DNA of 64,000 bases from Methanoculleus sp. UBA374 (GCA_002508705.1 DAYL01000018.1:108438-172437), one strand, 5' to 3'. Positions 51,238-59,647 are shown, numbered from the stretch's first letter. The notes: generated from the sequence alone by a model not told the origin. Numbers and translations: made by a program.

Positions 51238-51901
51238 ATGAAGGTTGACTTTATTTTCAAGGCGTTCGCTGCCATTTTCAGCGTGATCATCGTCCTGTCC
51301 CTCCTTTTCGCGTTCACCGAGACCGTTCCGCCGGGCAACTTCTACGCGATCGAGATCACCGATCTACCCGTTCCTGCCGTGAACGGCACCGCCACGGTCA
51401 TGGTCCCGGTTCCGGCGAACACAACGGGTACTCTGGTTATCCCCGATGAAGTGCTCACCGGTAACCAGGTCTCCGGGTGGCAGGCAGAGATCCGGGAGAC
51501 ACCCTACGGGAGGATGCTTGCGTTCACGGCGGCGGGAGAGTACGCGCCCGACATATCTGTGTCGTTTGAGGTGGTGCAGACCGGGGATGAAGAGAGAGCC
51601 GCGGTTGCTCGCACCTGTGCTTGCGACACCCGATAATGTGAGTGTCACCGAGTTCATCCAAGTCTCAGGCGGCGCCTACATCACGGCCGTATTCCTCAGC
51701 GGTTTCGTCCCATCGCCTGAGGACGCAGCCGGGGTCGTCACGTTCAGCCTCGAGTACCGGGGAGTGGGGGGCACGGAACGCTTGATGAGAGAGAATACCT
51801 GGGCGACAACGGTGAATACGGTCGTTATGGGTACAAAATCCGGTTTTATTCCGATTCAAGCTGATTATCAGGTTATTGCAGGGGGTCTTGCGTTCCTGTA
51901 G
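51238..51901 (+). pseudogene. membrane-anchored protein, paralogue family E, frameshifted
   Basis: Paralogue of 28536-29216. The first frame gives the membrane helix and the first half (YAIEITDLPVPAVNGTATVMVPVPANTTG...). From about 51590 the match continues in the next frame (REPRLLAPVLATPDNVSVTEF ... GFIPIQADYQVIAGG). One extra base in the run GATGAAGAGAGAGCC explains the break. The intact paralogue has KEEPRLLVPVLATPGNVSATEF at this point. May be a pseudogene or a sequencing error. Confidence 0.78.
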
Positions 51902-52039
51902 GGGTTGATTCCATCACCTGGGGAGATCCGGCGATACTACTCCCGTGTTCGCAACGACCAGCTCCGGTTGAGAGTTGATCTTGCAGGTACAGCCTGCGCA
52001 GGGAGAGGGAGAACCGGGACAACCTCTCCCGCCGGCGCC

Positions 52040-52402
52040 TTACCCGACCCGGGCAACCTTTGTCGGGTAGGCAAGTTTGTAGTCGACCTCCCGCTCGTCG
52101 ATATATGCTCTCTGGTTGACATAGCCCTTGATATAGGGCCTGACCCTGGCATCGAACCTGATCGCATCCCCTTCCTGCAGATCACCGAGACTCTCGAATC
52201 CCTTCGTGTAGTTGAACCAGAGATGATCGGTGATCGGGTTGCCGGCGCTGTCCCGGATATCGGTGAGCAGCACCGTCACGTCATAGGTAACCCACTCATC
52301 CCCGACCCTCTTTGGTCGGTAGCGATCTTTCTTCCCGAATCGCACAAACGTTCCGATGAATGTCTTTCGCTCCTCCTCGATCCGTTTCAGCTTTGGTCTC
52401 AT
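52040..52402 (-). CDS. small soluble protein with OB-fold-like pattern
   Basis: 120 residues. An alternating beta pattern with FIGTFVRFGKKDRYRP, VTYDVTVLLTDIRDSAGNPITDHLWFNYTKGFESLGDLQEGDAIRFDARVRPYIKGYV is compatible with an OB fold, hence perhaps nucleic-acid binding. I recall similar small proteins in other methanogens but not their function. No operon partner is visible. A TATA-like element could lie in the A/T-richer stretch near 52450. Confidence 0.65.
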   Translation of the reverse strand: MRPKLKRIEEERKTFIGTFVRFGKKDRYRPKRVGDEWVTYDVTVLLTDIRDSAGNPITDHLWFNYTKGFESLGDLQEGDAIRFDARVRPYIKGYVNQRAYIDEREVDYKLAYPTKVARVG

Positions 52403-52590
52403 AATCCTGCTGCTCCCGATAAACTCCCTTTGCCAGCGACGATTGCACGCTTGTACCCGCTTATATGGTCAATTGGAGTGGTTTACCATAACGTTTGCGC
52501 AAGCGCCTTGAAAGTATATCCAGTTTGCGAAAACCTCCATGGCTGCGACTTCCCCTCTTTTGGAACCCGCAGGATGAGATGCCCGGCGCA

Positions 52591-53523
52591 CTACAGCAAC
52601 ACCGTCGTGACGAGCGGGATCGTGACGAGCGACCCGATCGTCGATACGAAGACGATCTGCGACGCGAGTTTTGAGTCCGCACCGTACTGCTCCGCGAAGA
52701 TGACGGTGTTTGCGGCGGCGGGCATCGCGGCCATCGTGATCATGATCCCGCTGATGTAGGGATCGGGAAAGAACGGGGCGATGAGGTAGCAGTAGGCCGC
52801 CGGGACGGCGAGGAGGAGGACAGCGCTCGCGACCCAGATCCGCCAGTTCCCGATCATCTCCCGGGCCGGGAACGTCGCGAGCATCGCCCCGACGATGATC
52901 ATCGCAAGCGGCGTTGTCACCCCCCCGAGGAGGTCGATCGAGTCGATGACGGGGCTCGGGATCTCCACCGAGCCGAGGAAGAGGGCGAGCCCGACGATGG
53001 AGGCCGCGATCCCGGGGTTTACGAGCAGGCGGAGGTCAAACTCCTTCCCCTTCCCCCCGGTCAGCATCATGATCCCGACCGAGAAGACCAGGATGTTGAA
53101 GATGAGGTTGAAGATCGCGACGTAGAAGAGCGAGTCCGGGCCGAAGAGTGTCAGGGCGACCGGGAACCCCATGAACCCCACGTTCCCGAAGACGATGGCG
53201 AACTGGAAGACTCCCTCCTCTGTGGCCGGGACCCGCATGGCCTTCGAAACGGCCCAGGCGATGGCGAACGATATGATGTAGAGGGCTCCCGTCGCGAGAA
53301 CCAGGGTCTCGGCGCCCGCGAGGCGCTCGGGGGTGAACGGCACCTGCATCGAGGCGACGATCAGCGCCGGCAGGGTGATGTTGATGAGGAGCCCGGAGAG
53401 CCCCCGGGTGGCCCGGGGGTCCACGATCTTTGTCGCGACCGCGACGTAACCGGCGGCGATCAGGAGGACCAGAATGAAGATCTGGTCCGCGACTACCAGG
53501 AAATCCGCGATCATGCCGCTCAT
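52591..53523 (-). CDS. AEC family transporter (auxin efflux carrier-like)
   Basis: 310 residues with about ten membrane helices in two inverted halves. Typical features are the N-terminal GYVA....VDPRATRGLSGLLINITLPALIV with the conserved N..LP motif, FQFAIVFGNVGFMGFPV, and the second-half GGVTTPLAMIIVGAML and AAMPAAANTVIFAEQYG. AEC carriers export or import organic acids or malate-like compounds by ion coupling. The N-terminal 34 codons are duplicated as a fragment at 54895-55000. Confidence 0.92.
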   Translation of the reverse strand: MSGMIADFLVVADQIFILVLLIAAGYVAVATKIVDPRATRGLSGLLINITLPALIVASMQVPFTPERLAGAETLVLATGALYIISFAIAWAVSKAMRVPATEEGVFQFAIVFGNVGFMGFPVALTLFGPDSLFYVAIFNLIFNILVFSVGIMMLTGGKGKEFDLRLLVNPGIAASIVGLALFLGSVEIPSPVIDSIDLLGGVTTPLAMIIVGAMLATFPAREMIGNWRIWVASAVLLLAVPAAYCYLIAPFFPDPYISGIMITMAAMPAAANTVIFAEQYGADSKLASQIVFVSTIGSLVTIPLVTTVLL

Positions 53524-53619
53524 GTAGGCTCCGTCCGGTTTACCAGCGTGGGTGCTGCTACCCCTTTACGGTTCTGCTTGGGGTTGAGGGCGTGGGAGCG
53601 TGGTGGGCGAGAGAGCCTA

Positions 53620-53735
53620 CCCGTGTGTCGGGGTGGTTCTCCGCCGGGACCGCAGCGCGTTCGTCACACGGAGGAGCGCCTCGCTCACCTCTCTCCGTCA
53701 GGGCATAGTCCAGTTATTTCCGGGCGAACCGTGGT
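53620..53735 (-). pseudogene. remnant of an ArsR-like regulator gene
   Basis: On the minus strand it reads RK-stop-LDYALTERGER, matching RKWRDYTLTRRARR of the intact regulator at 55125-55598, with an in-frame TAA. Further upstream and downstream pieces (53545-53680) are alignable with 55010-55140. It marks the first copy of a duplicated AEC-regulator segment. Confidence 0.6.
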
Positions 53736-53882
53736 TACCCCGGGAAGTTTGAGGGGCAGGGCTGCGTGGAGCGGTGATGGCGGGGACGGAACTTCTCGAT
53801 CGGGATTACCAGAGCCGGGAACATTCGCCTGCGTGCACTCCCGTGGACCAGGGGGTCGCACCGAAAGATTCACATAAGAATC

Positions 53883-53919
53883 GTTCAAAAATGTGAACAT
53901 ATGTTCAGTGATATGAACA
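53883..53919. promoter_or_regulatory. double inverted repeat operator of the MNT/HEPN operon
   Basis: Four half-sites in a row: GTTCA (53883-53887), TGAAC (53894-53898), GTTCA (53903-53907) and TGAAC (53915-53919 region). The first pair has a 6-bp spacer and the central pair makes the perfect palindrome TGAACAT-ATGTTCA (53894-53907). The site covers the start codon, as expected for an autoregulated toxin-antitoxin operon. Confidence 0.65.
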
Positions 53920-54446
53920 TATTCTCCGGGGCCTCGTTCACGCTTCTCCGGTTCTTGGGCAGGCATTATCACGACGATTATTATGTCCGCGAGCTCGCCC
54001 GGCTGCTCGGGATAGGGGTGGGTTCGGCCAGCGAGACGCTTGCCCGTCTGGCGGAGGCGGGTCTGGTGCATCGCGAAGAGCGTGGGCGCCTTGTGGTCTA
54101 TCGCGCAGCGATGGAGAGCCCGCTCCTCCGTGAAGTGAAGATCTGCGCCACACTCATCGAACTCAACCCACTGATCCTTCGCCTGCGGGGCGACGTGGCG
54201 AGGGTGATCCTCTTCGGGAGCACGGCGACCGGCGACGATACCCACGAGAGCGATATCGATCTCGCCATCGAGACGGGTGATGCAAGGGCTGCGGCAGAGA
54301 GCATCGCCGTGGCTCGGGCCGGGCTCGACCGCGAGCTCTCGCCGCTCATTCTCACGCCCAGGGAATTTCGGTCCCTGAAGACCGCCGATCCGGCTCTTTA
54401 TGAGCGGATTTTAGCGGGAAAAGTCCTGATTGAGGAGGAGCGATGA
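53901..54446 (+). CDS. MNT-type nucleotidyltransferase with N-terminal winged helix (antitoxin)
   Basis: 181 residues. Residues 10-70 form a winged helix (YYVRELARLLGIGVGSASETLARLAEAGLVHREERGRLVVYRA); residues 90-175 are a minimal nucleotidyltransferase with GSTATGDDTHESDIDL, holding the GS and the D.D metal site. In MNT/HEPN modules this protein AMPylates and so silences the HEPN toxin. The winged helix probably binds the operator at 53883-53919. The start may be 53901 or the second ATG at 53913. Its stop overlaps the HEPN gene by 4 bp. Confidence 0.88.
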   Translation: MFSDMNIFSGASFTLLRFLGRHYHDDYYVRELARLLGIGVGSASETLARLAEAGLVHREERGRLVVYRAAMESPLLREVKICATLIELNPLILRLRGDVARVILFGSTATGDDTHESDIDLAIETGDARAAAESIAVARAGLDRELSPLILTPREFRSLKTADPALYERILAGKVLIEEER

Positions 54447-54868
54447 AGTATCGGTTTGAACAGTGCCTGCAGCGGGGAAAGATTGTCCGCGTTCCGGTCG
54501 ACTCTGGACTGGTCACAAAGGAACTGCGGGAAGCGGAGCAGGATCTGGCTGCTGCAGAACATTCTCTCGCGGAGGGGAATATGAAGTGGGCAATCATCCA
54601 GGGTTACTATGCACAGTTTCACACCCTACGTGCCCTTGTCTTCTCCGGGGGCTATCGCGAAAAGAGCCATTCCTGCCTTCGTTATGCCGTTGAGGCTCTT
54701 TATGTCGACAAAGGCCTTCTTCCGGCATCGGTACTCGAAGACTTCAATTTCGCCATGCGCACGCGGGAAGGCGCGGATTACGGCTGTGTTTACTCAGAGG
54801 CTGATGCCCGCGATGTGGTGGCATCGGCGAGCTTGGTAGTGGGTCGGATCCGGGCGATGCTCGATTGA
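54443..54868 (+). CDS. HEPN domain protein (toxin)
   Basis: 141 residues, all-alpha. The HEPN core is seen in ELREAEQDLAAAEHSLAEGNMKWAIIQGYYAQFHTLRALVFSGGYREKSHSCL. The motif R-E-K-S-H resembles the catalytic RxxxH/Rx4-6H of HEPN ribonucleases. With the nucleotidyltransferase before it, it forms a type VII-like toxin-antitoxin pair. It lies between the two copies of a duplicated segment, suggesting insertion into, or expansion at, a hot spot. Confidence 0.88.
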   Translation: MKYRFEQCLQRGKIVRVPVDSGLVTKELREAEQDLAAAEHSLAEGNMKWAIIQGYYAQFHTLRALVFSGGYREKSHSCLRYAVEALYVDKGLLPASVLEDFNFAMRTREGADYGCVYSEADARDVVASASLVVGRIRAMLD

Positions 54869-54894
54869 ACAAGGGAAGACCAACGGAGAGGAGG

Positions 54895-55000
54895 CCAACG
54901 CCGCAGGGTGGCGACGGCCGACGTAGCCGGCGGTGATCAGGAGGACCTGGATGAATATCTGGTCCGCGATTATCCGGAAATCCATGACCGCACCGTTCAT
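54895..55000 (-). pseudogene. N-terminal fragment of an AEC transporter gene
   Basis: On the minus strand VMDFRIIADQIFIQVLLITAGYV matches MIADFLVVADQIFILVLLIAAGYV of the intact AEC gene; the match then stops. The upstream promoter-like part (CCGTAAAGGGGTA, near 55045) is also alike in the two copies. Only the first 34 codons remain. Confidence 0.8.
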
Positions 55001-55124
55001 AAGGACCCCGCTCCGTCCGGTTCACCTGTGTGGGCGCCGGTACCCCTTTACGGCTCTGCTCGGGGTGGGAAAGGTGGCGATGAGTCGGGAGACGGTTTAA
55101 CGGGCTTGCGTGTGGGGCGAGAGA

Positions 55125-55598
55125 CTACGCTGGTATGGAGGAGGTTTGCCGGCGGCACCGCACCGCAAGGTACCAGAGCACGAGCGTCACGCCGAGGAAC
55201 ACCTCGCCCGCGTAGAGGAGGAGGGGTTCCCGGACGACGCTCCCCCCGAGCACGGCAAAGCCGCGGAGGAACGAGGCCACGAGAAGCGCCCCGGTCGTCA
55301 GGGTAGCGAGGGACGTGCCGAAGAGGAGGATGATCCGATGGTCTTTCCCGGGATGGAGGATCCTCCGGGCTCTCCTCGTCAGGGTGTAGTCCCGCCATTT
55401 CCGGGCACTCTCGTGCGTCACCAGGTCCGCGTCGGCCAGGACGGCGAGGTGCTCATGAACGGTCGACTTGGCAAGACCGAGCCCGTCGGCGAGCTCGCTC
55501 GTCGTCATGGGTCGGGTATCGAGCGTTTTGAGGATTGCGACCCGGACGCCGGAGGCAAGAGCGGCGATGTCGTCCCGGTCAAGCGTAACTTCTTCCAT
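55125..55598 (-). CDS. ArsR-like winged-helix regulator with two C-terminal membrane helices
   Basis: 157 residues. An N-terminal winged helix (RVAILKTLDTRPMTTSELADGLGLAKSTVHEHLAVLADADLVTHESARKWRDYTLTRRARRIL, about 19-82) is followed by two membrane helices (about 88-112 and 124-146). So this is another membrane-tethered DNA-binding protein, but of opposite topology to the double winged-helix regulators (DNA-binding part first). Targets are unknown; the adjacent AEC transporter fragment suggests it once controlled an AEC gene. Confidence 0.8.
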   Translation of the reverse strand: MEEVTLDRDDIAALASGVRVAILKTLDTRPMTTSELADGLGLAKSTVHEHLAVLADADLVTHESARKWRDYTLTRRARRILHPGKDHRIILLFGTSLATLTTGALLVASFLRGFAVLGGSVVREPLLLYAGEVFLGVTLVLWYLAVRCRRQTSSIPA

Positions 55599-55724
55599 GC
55601 TTTGGAACCCCTCCCTTCGCGGGCCTGGCCCTAACCGATCAGGTATTCTTCTGCCGGAAGGGAAAAGTGTTCCGGAACGGCCCCGGGCTGCAGTACGGCC
55701 GGAAAAAAGATTGTGCCGCTTCTC

Positions 55725-56540
55725 TCAATCCGCCCGGAGAGTCGGGGGCGGGACCAGTTCCGGTGCTTCGATACCGGTCACAATGAACGTCGCCGATCCA
55801 CCGGGGAGGTGGGCCCTGTTGTAGTCGGGGTCCGGGGTAGAGCCGGGGTCGATCTCTTCTTTCCAGGAGGTGTTGAAACCCGGTATGGTGGCGGTCACCC
55901 GCCGGAAGTCGAAGGTGATCGGCGTGCCGTTCGGGGTCGTGATGGTGTACGGGGCGGCAAGACCGATCGTCAGGTAAAGGACCTCCCCTGGTTCGGGTCT
56001 TGGGAGGTCCGCAGTCACCCGCACTTCGCGCCACTGGCCGGCGGCAAGATCGCCGATAGGCAGCGTGGTCGCGGCGCCGGGGAGGATGTTCCCCTCCGGA
56101 GATCCGGTGGTGGCGTTCAGGCGCTCAATCCCCGTCGTCACGGCAAGATCAGCCTGGGCGCAGTCTTCGCCTGCGAGGTTCCGGACGAAGAAGTCGAGGC
56201 TGATCTTGTCGCCCTCGATCGCGATATCGGGGGTGTACCGGATATCCTCCGGGTGGGCCGGGTCGAGGCTGTAGCGGTCACCGAGGGAGAGGGTCCGGCT
56301 CCAGGCGGTAGTATTCTGCAGCTGCCAGGTCTCGTTCATCCCGTCGTAGACGATCACCGGGCTCCCGTAAGGACCGCGATACTCGAATCCCGGGCCGAAC
56401 GGCAATATCCAGTTCACGCGCTTGAGTGGTTCCTGCACGTGCTGGTGCTCCACGGGGAAGGCGGTGAGTATGGCGAGGTTCACCGCGGCAAGGATGAGAA
56501 CGGCGGCAAGGCCAACCCATATCCACGTCTTCGAGCGCAT
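55725..56540 (-). CDS. membrane-anchored extracytoplasmic protein
   Basis: 271 residues. Signal-anchor helix (about 6-28), then a large beta-rich domain with DUF1616-like flavour (SLGDRYSLDPAHPEDIRYTPDIAIEGDKISLDFFVRNLAGEDCAQADLAVTTGIERLNATTGSPEGN). No catalytic motif recognised. It is 26 bp downstream of the PepSY-like gene on the same strand and probably in its operon. Confidence 0.6.
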   Translation of the reverse strand: MRSKTWIWVGLAAVLILAAVNLAILTAFPVEHQHVQEPLKRVNWILPFGPGFEYRGPYGSPVIVYDGMNETWQLQNTTAWSRTLSLGDRYSLDPAHPEDIRYTPDIAIEGDKISLDFFVRNLAGEDCAQADLAVTTGIERLNATTGSPEGNILPGAATTLPIGDLAAGQWREVRVTADLPRPEPGEVLYLTIGLAAPYTITTPNGTPITFDFRRVTATIPGFNTSWKEEIDPGSTPDPDYNRAHLPGGSATFIVTGIEAPELVPPPTLRAD

Positions 56541-56566
56541 TGTATCACGTTAGGAAAAGAGGTGAT

Positions 56567-57343
56567 TTAGAGGTATGGGCTCACCATCAGCACTTCTCCT
56601 GTCTGTGCGTCGATGACGACGAGCCCTCCCTGGAGGACGTGATCCACGGGCTCGCCTCTCATCGTGATCACCCACGTCAGCGTCTGTACGTCCGGTCGGG
56701 TGTACTCGACGGAGAGGTCGGCCGTTGCATCGATCACCTTGATTCCCGGGAACTGCCCGGCCGCGACCTTCAGCGCCTCGTCCCGGGAGAGTTTCGGCTC
56801 AAGTGGACATTTGATCTCCCGCTGGATCCCGATATACGAGACGATCTCGCCGGTGCTCGGGTTAAGGTTCACGACGACTGTGTTCGGCGTGAGGACACCT
56901 TTGATCTCCTCTCTCCAGGTGGATGAGTACTCGCTGCCCGCATCGCCGTGAGAGACCAGGTTCGACCCGGTAAGCCGCATGTTCTTCCCTGAAAAGCCGT
57001 CGTACTTCTCTTCGGCGTAGGCCCTTGCCGCCGCTTCGGCTGCGATCCGATCCAACCGGATCTCATGGGAGTCTTTTCGCGCAGAATCGAACGTGGCGCG
57101 TTCGACTGCCCCGGTCCGGGCGTTGACATAGATCTGTCCGCCTCCGGTACCGAAGACGTAGTACTCTCCCAGGTTCAGGCACTCGATCTTCTGATACTCG
57201 AGGGTTGCATCGGGTTCGGTGAGAAAGCCCTGCGCTTTTTCCTTCGCAGTATCCACTCCAATTGGAGTGCCAGCGCCGGCCACCGACGCGGCCAGAGCCA
57301 CGATGACAAGGCACACGATTGCAGTAATTGGTATCCATTTCAT
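56567..57343 (-). CDS. secreted PepSY-like (YcdB-type) domain protein
   Basis: 258 residues with a signal peptide (about 1-24). Two repeated units of about 90 residues follow a PepSY pattern: DTAKEKAQGFL...YYVFGTGGGQIYVNARTGAVERATF and SRDEALKVAAGQF...QTLTWVITMRG...GGLVVIDAQTGEVLMVSPY. PepSY domains often inhibit peptidases or bind in the cell envelope. It precedes another anchored protein and follows the caspase-fold-like gene; the three genes form a reverse-strand row with gaps of 15-26 bp. Confidence 0.78.
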   Translation of the reverse strand: MKWIPITAIVCLVIVALAASVAGAGTPIGVDTAKEKAQGFLTEPDATLEYQKIECLNLGEYYVFGTGGGQIYVNARTGAVERATFDSARKDSHEIRLDRIAAEAAARAYAEEKYDGFSGKNMRLTGSNLVSHGDAGSEYSSTWREEIKGVLTPNTVVVNLNPSTGEIVSYIGIQREIKCPLEPKLSRDEALKVAAGQFPGIKVIDATADLSVEYTRPDVQTLTWVITMRGEPVDHVLQGGLVVIDAQTGEVLMVSPYL

Positions 57344-57358
57344 AGCTGAATCACCCCA

Positions 57359-58054
57359 TTAAGAGACTCCGTGGCGAGCGGGAGTAAGATAACTGTTGTA
57401 ACTCCCGGAGATCTCGTAGGTATCCACTCCATGGTAACCGATCGGCCACTGCCAGTAGCAGTCGTCTTTTGCGTTGCTTGTGGCGCTTGCAACGGTCTCC
57501 CCGTTTCGCACCCGGTTCCAGAAACTCTCGGACCAGTAGTTTCCGGTTTCGATCTCGACCTCGCCGTCGAACCCGACGCAGATGTCCGCGCCTTTGTTCG
57601 TGACGGTCTCCCGGACGAGATCCCCGTTGTAAGGGTTGTCGTGGGACGAATAGCAGGCGAGGTAGACCGCGAGCAGGACATCCCTGATATCGGTTCCATA
57701 ATCAGATATGTAATACTGGTAGTTTCCCGGGTAGTGACCGTCGGTGTCGGCAAGTATCCAGGACTCCGAGGAAAACTTTATTCCACCGCCTTTATGCGAG
57801 TCGTCGTAGTAGAGGCCGTGGCCGTTGAAGAAGAATATCGCATCCGACCTGAACTGATTGTACGCTGTCGATGCTACTGCGTTCGTGGACGACGAGCTGG
57901 AGTAGCTCATCGCAGCCTGATCGACCCGTGCGTCGTAGGCCGTCGGCGTCGTATCCGAGCAGTCATAGTTGTGTGCGGGTGGTGCGGCGCTGGCGGCGGC
58001 AGGCAGAGCCGCGAGCAGGAGGAGTGCTGCCAGCGTGAATGACCATTGTTTCAT
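57359..58054 (-). CDS. secreted caspase-fold-like (clan CD) protein
   Basis: 231 residues with a signal peptide (about 1-23). DAIFFFNGHGLYYDDS (NGHG at 77-80) and LLAVYLACYSSHDNP (Cys at 134) give a His...Cys order and spacing as in clan CD cysteine peptidases (legumain, gingipain, caspase). The family is not certain and activity is unproven. The protein at 62053-62820 shows the same two motifs. It is transcribed divergently from the phospholipase C-like gene; its TATA box (TTTTATAGG, 58121-58129) lies 12 bp from a GTTCGG-N6-CCGAAC operator. Confidence 0.65.
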   Translation of the reverse strand: MKQWSFTLAALLLLAALPAAASAAPPAHNYDCSDTTPTAYDARVDQAAMSYSSSSSTNAVASTAYNQFRSDAIFFFNGHGLYYDDSHKGGGIKFSSESWILADTDGHYPGNYQYYISDYGTDIRDVLLAVYLACYSSHDNPYNGDLVRETVTNKGADICVGFDGEVEIETGNYWSESFWNRVRNGETVASATSNAKDDCYWQWPIGYHGVDTYEISGSYNSYLTPARHGVS

Positions 58055-58120
58055 AAGTATCCCTCAAGGTGCGCCCGGGCGTTCCTGCACCCGGAACCAG
58101 ACCTGCATCTGAGGGGAAAT

Positions 58121-58129
58121 CCTATAAAA
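58121..58129 (-). promoter_or_regulatory. TATA box of the divergent caspase-fold-like gene
   Basis: TTTTATAGG on the minus strand, about 70 bp ahead of the start codon at 58054 and 12 bp from the distal operator. Confidence 0.6.
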
Positions 58130-58141
58130 CCCGCTGTCGTG

Positions 58142-58159
58142 GTTCGGTTCTGGCCGAAC
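58142..58159. promoter_or_regulatory. operator GTTCGG-TTCTGG-CCGAAC
   Basis: A perfect 6-bp inverted repeat with 6-bp spacer, 12 bp upstream of the minus-strand TATA box. The same design occurs at 58238-58255 and 61635-61652, each 12 bp from a TATA box. Confidence 0.72.
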
Positions 58160-58237
58160 AAACCTTAAACTTTGCGATCCGGTTCCGGGCAAGCAGCGGA
58201 TCTGCGAAGCGTCATACTATAGAAACATTTTTCCGAG

Positions 58238-58255
58238 GTTCGGAAAAAACCGAAC
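58238..58255. promoter_or_regulatory. operator GTTCGG-AAAAAA-CCGAAC with plus-strand promoter
   Basis: A perfect 6-bp inverted repeat with 6-bp spacer. The TATA element TTTTATATG follows at 58268-58276, after exactly 12 bp. It controls leader L9 and the phospholipase C-like gene. Confidence 0.72.
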
Positions 58256-58276
58256 GATGACTGCTGATTTTATATG

Positions 58277-58465
58277 TTCTAACGACCCAGAATTGCGTCG
58301 GGTGCCGCGTGCGGTACCCGCTTGTGTGCGGGGGTCGTCCATCCCCAGGTCTGACGCCCCGGATGACGCACCCCGCAAGCCCGGAGGCAAAGGGAACGTA
58401 AGCGTTCTGCGTACTTAAACATGTGCTTCTCCTGCCTCCGAGGACAGAAACTGGAGGAAAACGAA
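58277..58465 (+). promoter_or_regulatory. candidate structured 5' leader RNA, copy L9
   Basis: First hairpin GGGTGCC-GCGTGC-GGTACCC. Outer helix TGCGGGG (58327-58333) with CCCCGCA (58371-58377); inner helix CATCC (58340-58344) with GGATG (58361-58365); hairpin ACGTA (58396-58400) with TGCGT (58408-58412). CGGAGGCA (58382-58389) is complementary to TGCCTCCG (58433-58440), which can also cover the ribosome binding site GGAGG (58453-58457). Confidence 0.78.
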
Positions 58466-59629
58466 ATGAACGGAAAAACTGGAATGCGGGCATTCTCCTT
58501 GCTCTTGGCACTGTTGCTGATGAGCGTGGGAGTTGTGCCGGCAGTAGCAGGAACCTCTGAGGTTCCGGTTGAGCAATCGATTCCTGTAGTTGCGGCAAAT
58601 GAGCAGACACCCTCCGATTCACGTTTCGTGATCGATGAAGATGTGAAAAAAGCAACGCCTCATTGGGCACTGTTTGCCGCCGATGAGCAAGGAAAGAAAA
58701 ATGCTCTAAATGATTTGAAGATGGCTCAAATCTCCGATGAGAAAAAACAGATGTTATCTGAAGGACTCAGGGAAATTTGGGCAAAATATCCTGTAACTGC
58801 GATCCAACGTGACGGTCGAACAGAAGTGACTTTCGTATCTCCTGGCAAGTATGCCTTGACCCAAGAGGAAGAGTCCATCCTTGCTCAGGCCGATGAAGCG
58901 CTTGCCGAGTACCTGAACGATAAGTTCGCGACCAAAAGCAGCATTCAGTGGTGGGCGGCTCCCTGTCATCAGGATATCATAGAGACCTCCTGCCTGAAGT
59001 GGGGTGTTTCATCTGCATATGCTACGTATGCTCATGATGCAGCAGACGATCCCGACTCTTGGCCTTCGGTCTTGCCCCCTACCGGGTTCGAATGGTTGAA
59101 TACCTTCATCCAGATCGTGTGTCACTCCTACGATCATTACTACAATCCTGTGCTTGGAACAGGTAATGCTCCGGCACAATGTGAGAACTATGCAAACATT
59201 GCCAAAAACTACTACGATCAGTCGTCAATGTACAATGCATACATGAACCTTGGGTATTCAAGCCATTTCCTGACTGATGTAGGAAATCCACTCCATACCG
59301 GTATGGAAATTGAACAAGCGCTGAATTCATGGGTTCACACCGAGTATGAGGATTATGTTGGAGAGAACTGGGATCAAGGCAGTGGAGAGGGGTATAACTT
59401 CAAGTCGGTTATTCAGAACAACGGGTACTATTACACCATAACTGATCCATCCAGCTCGACGCAATCTCTTGCCGGGTATGCGAAAAACTACGATGATGAC
59501 CTCTACTATCTGGTGTATAATCACCGGTACACGTTCAGAACTGACCCAGATGTTAGATCGATTACCGAGAACTGCCTCCTCGATATGGCGAAGTATACAC
59601 TCGGTCTGGTGAAATACGTGAGAGATTGA
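58466..59629 (+). CDS. secreted zinc-dependent phospholipase C-like enzyme
   Basis: 387 residues: signal peptide about 1-28, a helical propeptide-like region (about 50-155), then an all-alpha domain. The metal ligand series H267-D271-H277-H291-E295 (in YSSHFLTDVGNPLHTG and WVHTEYEDYV) has exactly the spacing H-x3-D-x5-H-x13-H-x3-E of the zinc-dependent phospholipase C family; further candidates are H168 and the D/H pair in SYDHYYNP. It may cleave phospholipids or other phosphodiesters outside the cell. In an archaeon with ether lipids the natural substrate is an open question. Base composition is A/T-richer than in the core genes, hinting at transfer. Confidence 0.82.
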   Translation: MNGKTGMRAFSLLLALLLMSVGVVPAVAGTSEVPVEQSIPVVAANEQTPSDSRFVIDEDVKKATPHWALFAADEQGKKNALNDLKMAQISDEKKQMLSEGLREIWAKYPVTAIQRDGRTEVTFVSPGKYALTQEEESILAQADEALAEYLNDKFATKSSIQWWAAPCHQDIIETSCLKWGVSSAYATYAHDAADDPDSWPSVLPPTGFEWLNTFIQIVCHSYDHYYNPVLGTGNAPAQCENYANIAKNYYDQSSMYNAYMNLGYSSHFLTDVGNPLHTGMEIEQALNSWVHTEYEDYVGENWDQGSGEGYNFKSVIQNNGYYYTITDPSSSTQSLAGYAKNYDDDLYYLVYNHRYTFRTDPDVRSITENCLLDMAKYTLGLVKYVRD

Positions 59630-59647
59630 GGAGGGCTCTCCTCCTCA
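59627..59647 (+). terminator. hairpin at the stop codon of the phospholipase-like gene
   Basis: TGAGGAGG-GCTCT-CCTCCTCA is a perfect 8-bp stem that includes the stop codon. It could end transcription or protect the mRNA 3' end. No T run follows. Confidence 0.4.
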
